A DNA stretch of 64,000 nucleotides from Fistularia commersonii. Its lineage: Eukaryota; Chordata; Actinopteri; Syngnathiformes; Fistulariidae. The notes under the pieces are model-generated. The model did not search any database, was not told where the DNA came from, and saw nothing but the letters and a program-made list of their open reading frames with translations. Every line of letters begins with the position of its first letter. Position 1 is the first letter of the stretch. Below, one piece after another: positions 50,345 through 62,480 of this stretch. The position numbers were made by a program, and so were the translations under genes. The stretch lies in assembly GCA_037954325.1 (NCBI GenBank), contig JBBMNZ010000013.1, forward strand, positions 8,552,501 through 8,616,500, written 5' to 3'.

Positions 50345-52829
50345 GTTAAGAGAGAGAGAGAAAGAGAAAGACACTCAGGCAATATAAGGTAGGAGACTAT
50401 ATCTGATGGATATTTTGACTCCTTACTTGCGCAAAAAAGTTTGATCAGGTGGAAGTGATTAATACCTTCTCAAAGAAAACTGTTAAGTGATTTTTTTCAG
50501 CAATTTTTCAGTCTGTTTATTGTTCTGTTCGCTTTTTTTTGTTTCTTGTCTGAAGTCTTTGAGCCACAATTGTGAGGCAAATTTTGATTTTGACGGAGAT
50601 ATGGTGCAATTTATATTCTATAATAATAAACTGGGTGCAAAAAAAACATAATCCTCATGTACTTGCCATAGTCTTACAAGGATATGATTTCATTGACCAA
50701 TTTACACAGCGTTTCAAGGAAACCGTTAGCTTTCCATATTCCATGTTGATAGCTAAAATTGATGAACAAAGACGAAGCAGCACTTTAAGTCTTGACATTA
50801 CACACATCTGATGTCCACTGAAAACATTTATGTGGACACAGACACTAGATGGATTAAACGACGGCAGATATTCTTCAAGTATTTGTCCTTTTGCTTCTGT
50901 ATTCATATATCTTATGATTTTGGTTTTAACAGTGAAAACATCTGAGCTCTATCCCAGAAACTGTACAAGACACGGACCTTCGTCCTCTGTACCAGCCCCT
51001 GAAAATGCCACTTGTCAGGAACAACAAAAATATACCAAGACATACAGGCCTTGAGTGGCATCAACAAGAGGTGACATTAAAGAGGACAAACAGTCACAGA
51101 CTTGGTACAATATATCATCATTACATTCTGTAAAGATCTGTCCTTGCTCATTAAATTCTATATGAAACATGAAGGTCATCTTTGGCCCTATAGGGCTATT
51201 GATATTTCCAAAGCTAAACTGAGAAATACAGAGAATCTCTCATGAAAAAAAACAATAAAATAAATTCTTTGATCTTCTTGGGTTTCTGACCTTCACAACT
51301 TTGTACGCTATCTACCCTGGTAATATTGTTTGCCATGTCTGCAGTGCGGTGTACAGTGAATGCAAACAGCTAACCAACCCCTTCCATGTTTGGTACATAT
51401 CTACAATCACCTCGATGGAAAGGCTAAGACACACACACATATGCAGGGGCCAACCAAGAGCTCTAAGCTCACACAAAACAACCAGCTCCCCGCCCCCATG
51501 TCTGGCCAGCCAGCCAAATGCTTAGACGTATATCAATTTTGCCCCACCTACATATGTTATGTACAAATTTCGCCTACTAATTGGAAAAAAAAAAATCCTG
51601 GACCTTGCTGATAAACTACTTATTTTCTCTTTCTTTTAATTCTTTAAAAACGCATCCTTCAAATAAAAAAATAATACAATCACTCTTGAACAAAGAGCAA
51701 AAAACAAACAAACAAACAATATGTATAGTAGGGGATAACTGCATTACTGATATGTATAAAACAGCCTCTCTGAAGTGTTGAGGGTTACGGATAATTTTAG
51801 GAATCTAATAATATCATGTTACATAAGCAATGTGTTTTCCAGTCAAATAACCCTAAGTTATGTGTCTAGCCAGTGTATTATAGCGGACACTATTGATTCC
51901 AATACAAACTTGCACTTTTCACCTTTTTTTTTCAAAGTTTGAAATACCAACGTTTTCCAAATGTTAAAATGGAAAAGCCTTTTCCTAGACTTTGAAAACT
52001 TTACCTTTGATATACCTTTTTGTTGTGCTAAAAACAAGGCAATAAGTTAAATTGGAACCAGGCAAAAGAAAAAATGCAATTTTATATATTTCACAATTTC
52101 CCTGATAAACTGTACCTGAGAAAGAAGCCTGTGTTATATTAAGCAGTCAAATAAGTCTTCCAATAGTTTGTGGTTTTTTTTTTTTTTGTGCCTTATGCCA
52201 AGCCAAATTGTTCTCAAAGCAGCATGTGTGTTTTCTGGGTCTGTTAAAAGCTTAGTGAAGTTGACTGGGGTATAAAGTTGACATGTGTGCACAGACACTT
52301 GCCCTAGACGGGGGTAGTGACCCTGGTGATACAAACTGGCCAGAGGGTCCTGCTACTACTAACAAATGCTACAGAGAAACAAAGTCCAGATGCTCTTGCA
52401 TGCTCAAACTCAACAGACCAGCATGTTCCTTGGGTCACTGTTTCATATGCTACAATAAAATTTATATCTGCTCAAATGAACTTCATCTTTAATCTTGCCC
52501 TTTTTGACAGAAGTTTGGATTTTTTCTGCACTGTTCAGCAGTTAATTTCCTTTAAGTTCAATAATTTAGCTGATGCTGAACATCTGGTCCATTTATGAGA
52601 ATATGGAAATCCACTTAGAGAAAGTTAAAACAAATTGAGTGACCTTGTAATGGTTTTAACAAAATCCACATGGATTTATGGGGAAACATATTTAGTTCTT
52701 ATGCCATACACCCTCTATTACCATTGAGAATGTGTGCATACAACTAGACAGACAAACAGCACCAAATGTGATATGAGTGAAAAAATTGTTAATTTTGATC
52801 AGATTCCCAAAAGCATTTGTCTTCTCCCC

Positions 52830-52935
52830 TCCTCCATCACCCGGGTAGAAGCTAAATGAATTAAACCCTCATTAAATATGCATTTCATTATTAATCATTT
52901 GCAACTGAAGAGGATTTGGCTGCAATTTGTGAAAT
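52830..52935. promoter_or_regulatory. Candidate conserved non-coding element (weak)
   Basis: Dense homeodomain- and POU-like words: CATTAAATATGCATTTCATT, ATTAATCATTTGCA and GCAATTTGTGAAATGACATA. No frame is present. Confidence 0.25.
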
Positions 52936-54911
52936 GACATAAACCTATTGCTTTTCAAAAATAAGAGACCATGTATTTAATTAATAAAATACTTATTTAA
53001 ATGTAATTGAAAACATACTATGAGGTACAAAAAGTGTGAGTGGATCTGATAGATAAACCACAAATCTCATAATAAAAAGACCTTATGTTTACACCATTTG
53101 CCCATCCTAGGGGATTTGTGAATGTAAACAAACAACAATAAGGTCAGCAATTTTTCTTTCAATTTTAAAACAGTCTATCAGCCTATCCAGCACTGACATT
53201 AGCTTCCTAGCCTTTCAAAAGGAAAACTACTCACAAAGTTTGTCATACATAATTCTTTGATGAAAGGAATGATAAATACAACTCTGTGTCCTACATAACC
53301 TTATTTTCATTAGCCTTGAGAAATAAACACTGCTGATCCTCAGTATAAAAAAGTGACGTTAATAGTTCTCTCAAAAAGCTAACTCATTAAATATCTGAAG
53401 TACATAGATATTTTGTGTAGAATGGGTGAAAAGAGCGAATACTCTCAAATCAACAGAGCCAAACAATGAAGTCATGTGCATAATGAACAGTCTGCTATGT
53501 AAGTTCCAAATCAACAACTTAATGAAAGCCTGAGAGAGAATGCCAGATGAAGAGACCTTGCTTTTATAACCAGCAACTTGCCTCTGGCTAAAAAGTGGTT
53601 TTCTTTTCACTGGATCCATTTAAATAGATTCACCATTAGATTATCCCTTCTTTCATCAGATTTAACACAAAAAACAGTTAGTCCCTTGAAAAAGGAATTA
53701 TTCAAAAGTTTGATTAAAATGTGTAGTCGATACAGGGAAGAACATTGGCAGTGAAATAAAAACAGCTGGGGTTTAGTACATCTAATAAAGAGCATATTTA
53801 TTAACTGCCAAGGTCATTGTGATTAGGACACTCCAGCAAGCTAGGTGTTATAGTAGAGGACAATCTCCCATATCTCCAAGGCTGCAGGCAACATTGTCCA
53901 TGTCACCCTAGTGTTTTATTCATATGACTCGTATTATGGCATTCAGTGAGCCAGATCCAAATCTGCTCTGGCTGAAATATTTAATATTATACCTTTCTTC
54001 TCAACCCTTCTCCATCTGGTTAGCCAGGATGAGAAAGAGGGATATATGGCCTTTTTCAGCACAGCAATGTTGGATTATTAAAAGTAGAGCTTTCAAAGAG
54101 GTCACTGCTAAGGGAGGAAGAGTATTTAAAAATGCAGTGTGCATCAATTATCTTGGAGAGTTTGTGACATACTGAGGACTCTTTTCATATTTCCCAATAT
54201 AAAAGAGCTATGGGAGAGGTCCTTGGCTAGCACAGGCATTTTGAAGCTGGTAAAGTGTTAAAATCCTGGTACAATTGTAAACTAAGACAAAAAGACCACA
54301 CTGACTTCTTGTAAAGACTCTTCAGGCTTGAAATTCCTCCTCAATGTAATTGGCAAATCTATACAAAGGCGTTCCACACTGCTTCTCTTATTTTTCATGC
54401 TGGAAGCTCTTGGAACTTACACTAAGACTAAGAGGTTAAAGGTAGTGCTGCTGGAAAATATCACAATGTTTTACAGTCGTAAATCTAACCTGATGCTAGC
54501 AGCTTTTGATTGGAAAACTCAGGATAGGGGACATATGGAGGGTAAATTGGTGGTGAAAGACCACATACGTTCTAGTTTATCTACAGTACTGGACCAATTT
54601 GGAGAACAGTGAGCAGTGGATAAACTTGCAACAGGCAAAATACATAATAAAGGATCGGGTGAAGGGTTTCTAAGCTTGCTGTCTTGGAGACATAAATGCA
54701 TACCAGTAAATCACACTCCATAATAAGACAGTTGAAGTAAAGCGGTAAAAGAGAGAGGGGTTGACTGGACTCTCATATGTTATCTTGTCTTTTCTGCTAC
54801 TGAATCTGTACAACACACAATTGAAACAATTTTTCCATCCTCTGTTCTCTTTAACTCCCCACCTGTCTTTCCCTGTGTGACTCTGTATTGGCTCCAGGAG
54901 ATGTGGCATAC

Positions 54912-55047
54912 CTTTGTTCATGTCAATCAGCTGTTTCTTCTTCTGCTGGCGCTCCTGTTTCTCACGTTCTGCTTTCTCCTTTGCCAGCTTAGCTCTCTTG
55001 ATCTTCTCCTCCATCTCCCTCTTCTTGTGGTTCTCCTTTACTGCTTC
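54912..55047 (-). CDS. diaph2: diaph2-like formin, exon encoding the charged FH2-to-DAD linker
   Basis: The exon encodes 45 residues plus one base, starting EAVKENHKKREMEEK and ending KKKQLIDMNK. It is a lysine/glutamate-rich single helix linking the FH2 domain to the diaphanous autoregulatory domain (DAD). The acceptor is TCATCAG|GAAGCA and the donor is AAAG|GTATGC, giving 136 bp, phase 0 at the start and phase 1 at the end. The previous exon ends RMLFM, so the junction reads LFM-EAVKEN, equivalent to the LFLEAVKEN-type sequence of the family. The ending QKKKQLIDMNK followed by EGDETGVMD resembles DIAPH2 (QKKKQLIDINKEGDETG from memory of the family) more than DIAPH1 or DIAPH3. The plus-strand reading frame across this exon is a shadow. 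Paralogue confidence is lower than family confidence. Confidence 0.94.
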
Positions 55048-55938
55048 CTGATGAGGCACACACATTCCCCAACACACACAAATAATATCAGAATTTTCCC
55101 ACTGCTACCATCTATCTTTAAGTGTCTTCAATTGTGTTCAGAAGAAGCAGCATGCAATAAGCAAACTTTTATTTCTAGAGGGGTTTGATAGTTAGTGGTA
55201 AGCAGCTGGAAAACAAACTGCAAATCACTCCGTGTACATCAACCTATTCATTGTCAAGGTCTCAGCTTCCAACTACAAATTTTCAGTCACACAGTGCTGA
55301 TTCACTCTCACTAATGCATCAATATGACCCATTATACATATAAAAACATAGTGAGAAAGTTCAGTGGTTCATCACACACATTTATACATGCAAAAGTGTT
55401 TAAGTATTTACTTTGACAGTTTGATATACAGCATTGCAGGAGGGAATTTCTATATATACACTGTATATGAGAAAAGACAGCAATATCATCCTCTTGAGCC
55501 GAATGAGCCGAAATGTCAGGAAGGAGTCAGGGAAAGGGGGGGGGGGTAATCAGGGGTACATATTCAGCCCTTTCTTAATATGTCAGTTTGCTCTTGTGCC
55601 AACAGGGAGTAAGATGCAATTGTTTGACCTTTGGAGACAACAAAATGTCCCATCATCCCAGGTTGTGGTGTGGTTCATGACAGGTTCCACTTTAGGTGAT
55701 TGTGTATGTGTGTGCGAGGTCATACATACGAGTCCTGACTATCTTGTACACTGGCATGAGTTTTCCTTTTGCTCAATGTTCGTCTTTCTGCATTGCATAA
55801 ATGCAAGAAAGTGTCACTTATAATCTAGGAGACAATTAAAAATTATGAATGTGTTGTAAAAAGCAGGAAAATGGGGAAATAATACGAAAAACGAGAATTG
55901 AAAATACAAATATGTGCAATAGGGTTGCACATAATGAA

Positions 55939-55939
<1 letters not shown>

Positions 55940-55969
<30 letters not shown>
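55940..55969 (+). repeat. (TG)n microsatellite, about 15 units
   Basis: A pure TG run at the 3' edge of the LINE fragment at 55975-56215. Confidence 0.95.
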
Positions 55970-55970
<1 letters not shown>

Positions 55971-55974
55971 ATAG

Positions 55975-56215
55975 TGGTTGCAGAGGAGGCAGGACCACCT
56001 CAGGTACCCTGAGATATGACTGGCCATCAAGGCTTTTACAAACTGGACACCTTGCAACTGATAGCAGCGCTGCGCCACCCAGCCTAGCATCTTAATCTTC
56101 ATGCTGGTCCAGCTGCTGTACCAGGTGGTGTAGCAGCCGGTCAAGAAGCTCAGTATGGTGTCTTGGTCGAAGATCCTGTCTTTTACCTGTTTCTCAGGCT
56201 TTGATGAACAAATCA
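55975..56215 (-). mobile_element. LINE reverse-transcriptase C-terminal fragment (L2/Rex1-like)
   Basis: On the minus strand the reading DTILSFLTGCYTTWYSSWTS continuing MKIKMLGWVAQRCYQLQG resembles the post-palm region of fish L2/Rex1-type LINEs, where a SILTYxITVWYGSCT-type block precedes a LQRVVxxAQxITG-type block. Spacing and the TWY/Q-LQG landmarks fit, but conservation is low. It ends at a (TG)n tract on its low-coordinate side. No other part of the element was recognised nearby. Confidence 0.45.
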
Positions 56216-57499
56216 AATAAATGTTGTTGCACTATGCCCCCTATGAAATGCCTGTGTTTTACAGGTGTGTTATGTTAGCAGCAAAAACTGAAGGGTTACA
56301 GGAATCGCAAGAAAGGAAAAAGAAAAGACCATGTCTGTCAATAGTACAGCTTTGCTTCACGTTGAAGGACCCTTATTGGAGAAAAGGGTAATGAGATAAT
56401 TGGGGCAAAATAGGGGGAAGAATAAAGATACGGGCAACTGGGATACAATGAGGTTAGCCAGGTCTGCATTATAAAGCAAAAATAAAATGTGCATGTGTTA
56501 TGTTTTGTGGACATCATGTAAATAAAAAAGATATATTCCTTAGCACTCTGTGAAGACTGGGGAAAATTATGGTGTTATGTTACACAAAGTGTATTACTAT
56601 ACAGGTGTTTTCAATAAACAAACCTTTATTCAGTAGATTTTGATATTACATAAACCGCTACTTGGTGCACTGTGTTGAAGTGGGAGGCATTATTGACAGA
56701 ATTTGAAACTGAATTCTGTCCTTATTCACCTGCAAGACTTGTATCATTTTGAAAAATGGCGATGCACAGTACTTAAAGGATAAACTATGTAGATGGAAAC
56801 AAATAACTTGCCACTTTTTTCACACTTCTCTGAAACAGCCCTCTTTAAAGAAATTGTTGGATTGCTGTTAAGAAAACCCTTTATGTCAATTGCTTGAAAA
56901 GCAATACGGGGTTTTCTTGACAACCCTGTATTTCGTAGAGGTGAGAGCATAAATAAACAGTTGTTTCTTTCCGTCCTTAATCAAAACATATGTACACATC
57001 TGTTATATATATGTACAATATATCTATTTTGCTTTATACCTCATAAAATATAAAGAGGTCTCTAAACTGTAGAAAGACAACTGTTGAAAAAAAAATATCT
57101 TAAAACAACTATAAGGTCTCCTAGAATTCAAGTAATTTATTTAATGCCAAAGTAATATTTGGATCACAATTTCATGTAACATGAGAAAGTGTTTGATTGT
57201 ATTGTCTAAACATAAACATTGTCTGACCATGAACTTAGTTATTCTCTTGATTAAAAAAAAAGTAATTATTTGGAATTCTAATGGAGCTGTAAATATAATC
57301 AATAGTATTACTTCCAAGTGCTTCAAACGATCATTGGGTATGAAAAATGCAATGATATAAAGACAAGCACAAATTATACCAAATGAGAAAAAATAAATAA
57401 AGAAAGAAAGGTAGAATAGCCCTCAGTTACCATTAAGCAAAAAAGGCCAACATTTAAGAATGGGTCTCATATAATTTGAGGAAAAAATTACAAGTTCAA

Positions 57500-57770
57500 A
57501 ATGCTGGCCCTTAAATTCCCCAGATCTCAATCCAATTGAGCACTTTGGAATGTGCCACACAAAACAAGTCTGATCCATAGAGCCCCTTTCTTGCTTCTTC
57601 CAAGACTTTAGGGATCAATGGCAAATGTTAGGGTACCGGTAACCATATAACAGAATACAACCGAAAATCTCATGGGGCCCATGCTTCAATGGACCTAAAC
57701 GGTTAGGTGGCAAATGGGGGACCCTAACTAAAGCAGGTAGGTGGTGTTTTGGCTGACTGATGTATCTGTA
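57500..57770 (+). mobile_element. Tc1-like transposon relic, 3' end
   Basis: From 57504 the plus strand reads WPLNSPDLNPIEHFG, the conserved Tc1-family block that carries the catalytic Glu of the DDE triad (the E of NPIEH). A stop follows soon after (near 57570). Downstream sequence drifts along the Tc1 C-terminal region and ends in GCAGGTAGGTGGTGTTTTGG, close to the terminal inverted repeat of a common fish Tc1 family (GGCAGGTGGTCATAATGTTT). The 5' two thirds of the element are missing. Confidence 0.75.
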
Positions 57771-60149
57771 TCTCAATGCATTATACATGTAGCCCTTCGG
57801 TCTCAGGGCTATGACTATCCATGCTCTGAGAGGTTGGAGAAAAAAAAAAGTGTGATTGATTTGCAAATTAATTATGCAGATAGAGTTGAAATTTAACTTG
57901 AGTTTACATCACAGCTTGGAGAGGGGAAGGAAAGCAACATAAAACCAGATGTAATTGGAATTGAATAAAATTGTTTAATATGGAAGCTTGAAAAAGGAAA
58001 GTGCAGTTATAATTATAAGGAAAAAGGGGCAGATTGGCTGCTGCTCAAATCAGCAAAAGGAATAAATACAAAGGGAGTCCTCCCTTTGTGAGAGAACAAT
58101 CTACTACTTTGGTGAGTGCAGGTAGAATAAAGGGGAAAAAAAAAAACTAAGCTACCTGAAATGGGAGGGGGAAAGAAACACAATCAGCACCCCCAACAAC
58201 CTCACAATATCAGCCTCAACAACACAGGTTTTGGCCCAACAAACAACACAGTACAATTAATAATCCTACCTAACACAGCATTTCCCCATGGTTTGCTGCC
58301 CCTCAGCTGCCCCCATGAATGATTGTGACCTGCTTTAAAGAAGTCAGCGCATGGTGATTGGCCACAGTTGATTGACTTCGGATATTCTGATTGACAACAT
58401 AGAGCACTCGCATGAGAATTTAAAAAAACACCAAAATGGTGGGCGGGCACTGACCATAACAGGAGAAAAAAACAAAGGTAGCACCATGTAGGACCTAACA
58501 TATTCTAAGCTAGGAGACAAATTCCAAGGTGGTCACACTTATAGCCCCTGTTGCTTCTCCGATGGATATCACTTGCAATTGTCTATCTTTACAATGCACA
58601 CAAACAAAATGCTATGTAGCAGGTCCAATCTACTGTCAAGGGCATTCAAAATTTCCATTCCCAGATTTGTTCTTTCAATAATTCATAAAATGTGTTTGCT
58701 TTTTTCCTTGCCCCTGAACAACAATACATCTCCAGCAGCCTGGCTCTCCACCTATGCATACAAGTTTGCTAGTCCAATGACTAGCAACGAGCTATGAGTT
58801 TTTCCAACAGCTCACTTGCACCAGTGATCTCTCAGAGAGTCTGCTACATCTCATTTGCATTTTACAAACATCACAGCACATAGTCACCAAGAGCTGGTGA
58901 AATTTTAATGACTAAGCCATGCTTGTGTCCAAATAATGAGAAATATTGAGGGACCATGGCAGTGGTTCAGCATGAAGATGGGGAGAAACACTATCAAAGG
59001 ATAATCTTTAATAATATCATTATGATGATAATTTGTCAAATGGCATAAGAATTAGCAAGATTTAGAAAAATCAAATGGGAACAAAAGTGATGGCTGCACA
59101 CAGACTAAAAAAAAAAAAAAAAAATCATCATTCTAATCTCTTAGATTCTTCATCTTGGTACTCTGCAAACCCAGTCTGAGTCTTTTCACTCAATTACCAA
59201 GGAAGGCTGTTAGCTCATCCCAACCCATCTGCTGCGCTTTGATAACTCATTAATGGAAAAATCCACATTTCCCATGCTCCTGGTCAGGATTACACATACA
59301 GAACCAGCGATTGCATTTCACTCATACTTTATTTTAGAATGTGGCTGTGGCTCTAAATGAACAAATTGTTGGAGTCTTCAAAAACCGACTATGTGCTGAA
59401 ATCAAATGATATTTCATTGGCCAAAGAGAAATGGAGAATGGGATGGGAGTAAGAGAGAGTAAGAGAATGAAACAGTGGGAAATTAAAGTTAATGGATTCT
59501 CTTATCAGTTATATTCAGTTCTGTGAGGACTGTCTGTCAACGCATTTACTGAAATGCCTCATGTCGGTCGGGTGCATTAAGCCCCAGCTTTTTAGTAAAA
59601 GCAATTTAGGGTGACTGTATTGCAATGGAATTCTGTAATACTCAAGATGCTTTGTGCTGTGAATGCATTACAGTGTACAATGCGACATAGGCAGAAGCTG
59701 GTAGATGTTTTGTCTGAGGCAAGTAATTCAATGTCTCAATAATGAAATAAAGGGGTAAGGCACACCAGGCATTTGAGGCCATTTTAGCTATAAGAAACTA
59801 GGTTGAATATCAGCTTCATCAGTTTGTTAATGTCTTAATGTAGCAGTTTTGTTGAAGATAAACAATCAGTGGGCCCAAACCTTTACATTTTAAGGAAGGC
59901 AGAATTATGCTGTAGAACACAAAGCTAACTTGTTTTCAAAGGGAAGAAAATAAATACAGCATGTATTCCTTATGCTCTGCAGGCAGATGGGATTAGCCTT
60001 TCTGTCAACAGAGCTGAGAAGCCAAAAACTAAAAATACTATCTGAAAAATATACTGATTAAAGGATTGTTTTTATATGAATACATTAAGTTAAAACCAGC
60101 TCCCTCCACCAATTTCAGTCACACTGCAACACTTTATCCCACTCAATTC

Positions 60150-60260
60150 CCTCCCCTTATTCATTGCAGGAAAGTTTAAATCAGTAATAAAATATTCATA
60201 TGCAGCTATTTGCTTGAGAGAATAATTTATTTTCTTGGGCGGATGCCTCTTTTAGCGATA
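60150..60260. promoter_or_regulatory. Candidate conserved non-coding element (weak)
   Basis: Contains AATATTCATATGCAGCTATT, GAGAATAATTTATTTTC and GGGCGGATGCCTC. No frame or repeat similarity was recognised. The call is based on texture only. Confidence 0.2.
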
Positions 60261-61159
60261 TGCAACACTGGAATCCTTGAGGGAACATTGTGTTGTGTGG
60301 TGTTACACTTTGATCAGTGGGAATGAAAAGTTGGTTTCATATGGGGCTTTGAATAAGGAGGGGAAAAGACTCAGACAAGGGGACCTTGCCATTCTCGGTA
60401 ATGGGTTCTGAAGACTGAGAGAAAGCCTTCTGGACACTATGTCATTGTTTCGACACTAGAAAATTAGGGGTGGTGCCACAGGAAATTAATTGACTATGGA
60501 AAAGTAGACATTAAAAAAATGCTTGCATAACATGTACAATATAAGTAGAAAAAGAAAGATTCCACATCGTCTGAGGTGTAATGTAAAGAGATGTTTAAAT
60601 CAGTTTTAAACATTTTCATCCAATCATTCTAAATGTATTTCCTACATATGCCTTTGCTCTCCTTACATCCTAATTGTCACATATGAAGAAAAAAAAAGGG
60701 TTCACATTTGTATCATAACACCAATAATAATGTTGGACAAATTGTAATAATATCAACAAAATAATATGAGATGTCTCCATGTGGACGCATGAGTAAAAAT
60801 ACATTTCTATGTAAATTACACTGTTTTGAGAAATTTAATTATGCACTAATCCCCAAAATATATCTAAGCATGCCATACACTGTGAATATGTCATTTCTTT
60901 TGGCCCCCTCGCACACACCCAGAAGCTAACAAATCTGTTAGAGAGAGGATATAATTGGTTGTATTGGACTCGAAAACTTTTTGTGGCATCAAGTGACACT
61001 GTCGAACCCACAAAGTAAAGTTTCTTGTGTAATTGTTCGCACATATGCACAAACTCAAACAACTGGCACATTTCGGTACATGAATTTTTGCAGTGTCCCT
61101 TAAAAAAAAGTACTGAGTTAACCAAACTTTGAAAACATATGAAACATTTTTTTACTCAC

Positions 61160-61312
61160 CATGAAGAGCATGCGGAAGTTGGACAATTCTCCAAAGAAAT
61201 CCTCGACACTGACAGAGTGGGGGTCAAAGGCATAACAACTGCCTGTATTCTCATAGAGCTTTTCCATGTTTTTGTGCATAATGGACAGCTTTTCATACTG
61301 CTCCCGTGCATG
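61160..61312 (-). CDS. diaph2: diaph2-like formin, exon encoding the C-terminal end of the FH2 domain
   Basis: This exon encodes 51 residues of a diaphanous-related formin, an actin nucleator and elongator activated by Rho GTPases. The translation starts HAREQYEKLSIMHKNMEKLY and contains FDPHSVSVEDFFGELSNF, the last helices of the FH2 actin-binding domain, and ends RMLFM. The exon lies between a CAAG acceptor (AG at 61314-61313, preceded by a pyrimidine-rich stretch) and a strong G|GTGAGT donor at 61160/61159. It is 153 bp, exactly 51 codons, so both boundaries are phase 0, and it joins in frame to the exon at 54912-55047. What I see is the sequence and splice sites; the family match rests on knowledge of DIAPH1/2/3. 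The acceptor is the least certain boundary because AAG is a weaker acceptor than CAG. Paralogue choice rests mainly on the two following exons. Confidence 0.92.
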
Positions 61313-62204
61313 CTTGCAGAAGCCGTGGATGGAAGACAGTTAAGGAAAAATTAGATACAACACTTCTCAGATATAGATATGACAATGTCTAGTCACATAC
61401 GTATATAATTATTAATAGCATTACTTCCAAACCATATTTTTAAGAGTAAAAATTGAGAGGAAAAAATAAAACTTTTAAGAAGTTGAGGAGTGCTCAAAAA
61501 GCCCACCTATGCCAAGGTCAGCAGAACAAAACACTGAATAAAGAAGCGTCAAAGACAGTCTAATGTGCCATTAAAATAACCTCTCCATCTCACATTGGAG
61601 TCAATGGCATGGTGAGCTAATAGCTGAAGCCCTGGAGTAATGGAAAGGTGTTTTGCAGTCAGCAGCATGACACAGATGGTTGCTGAAAAAGCTGATTGCA
61701 GTCATTGTTCTATTGTTTCTCCCAACAACAGTGGGGTCACGTTGTTTTGAACCTCACAGCTCATGCCTCACTGTGTAATTTACTGAACAGGCAGAGCACT
61801 TTTCTCCTGGTGAATGGCTATTGACAGCGCGCATCAGTTAAGCATTATCACAGCACCCACTGACCTACCACAGACTGCTCTTGGACACTCCAAGACTCGC
61901 ATTCTGGTAGGGATGGGGAAGGAACTGTGTGTTTATACAAACAAACTTGCTAGGAAATGAAAGAATACAATACTTCATTATAGGGCTTTGGTTTTGTTGT
62001 CTTCTTCGTTGTCCATACTCATTGAGTGTGAATTCATAAAATTGATAGAAGTATTGACTGGGTGAAATACAATAACATAGGCACTACTGCTTAGCACATG
62101 TACCCCTCATTCAGCAATTCCATTGTACCTTTAAAAGTTCATAGCATGGCAGTAGACTTTGAAGGAATTTAATCAAAATGTTGCTTTTACTTTTTAAGAT
62201 AAGA

Positions 62205-62480
62205 GTAAGAATAAGAATAAGAATAAGAACAACTTAATTTATCCCAAAGGAAATTCTTGTGCCAGGGTTACAAGAAAAATATAACAATAATAAATAATAG
62301 TAGAAAATTGTATAAACAGTGAAAAAAGGAAAAAAAAAAAAGAAAAAGGGGAGAATAAGACATACAAATAAACTATACAGTGTCTTAAGTAACAAGTGAA
62401 AACTATAAAGTGTCTTGAGGTCTTAAGTACCAAGTGAAAGCTAAGGAGTGCACAAGAGTATGAAAAAAAATTGTACATGT
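62205..62480 (-). mobile_element. LINE-type 3' tail with hexanucleotide terminus
   Basis: On the minus strand the sequence ends GGCACAAGAATTTCCTTTGG then GATAAATTAAG, followed by a (TTCTTA)n tract at 62205-62230. AATTTCCCTTTGGGATTAATAAAG followed by a short tandem repeat is the common 3' end of several fish LINE families. The AT-rich remainder (62280-62480) contains a near-duplicated ACTATAxAGTGTCTT block (about 62375-62425). No coding part remains. Confidence 0.5.

Larger units (their letters stand above)
41584..54911 (-). other. diaph2 intron between the linker and DAD exons
   Basis: This 13.3-kb phase-1 intron is bounded by GTATGC at 54911 and TTCACAG at 41584. It holds a SINE (42219-42557), two (TG)n tracts (48611-48694, 49025-49095) and a hAT miniature element (50174-50344). 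The stretches 42558-48610 and 50345-54911 are AT-rich with A-runs near 44469 and 45818, and no exon, RNA gene or named repeat could be recognised in them. Confidence 0.85.
55048..61159 (-). other. diaph2 intron between the FH2-end and linker exons
   Basis: This 6.1-kb phase-0 intron is bounded by GTGAGT at 61159 and TCATCAG at 55048. It contains a (TG)n tract, a LINE reverse-transcriptase fragment and a Tc1-like relic, each annotated separately. From 57771 to 61159 I see no gene or recognisable repeat apart from a homopolymer A run near 59107 and a stretch around 60150-60260 that looks like conserved non-coding DNA. Confidence 0.85.

Noticed and set aside
54877..55188. Plus-strand 103-codon Leu-rich frame resembling a membrane protein
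   Set aside because: Antisense shadow of the Lys/Glu-rich linker exon.
61139..61354. Plus-strand 71-codon frame
   Set aside because: Antisense shadow of the FH2 exon.
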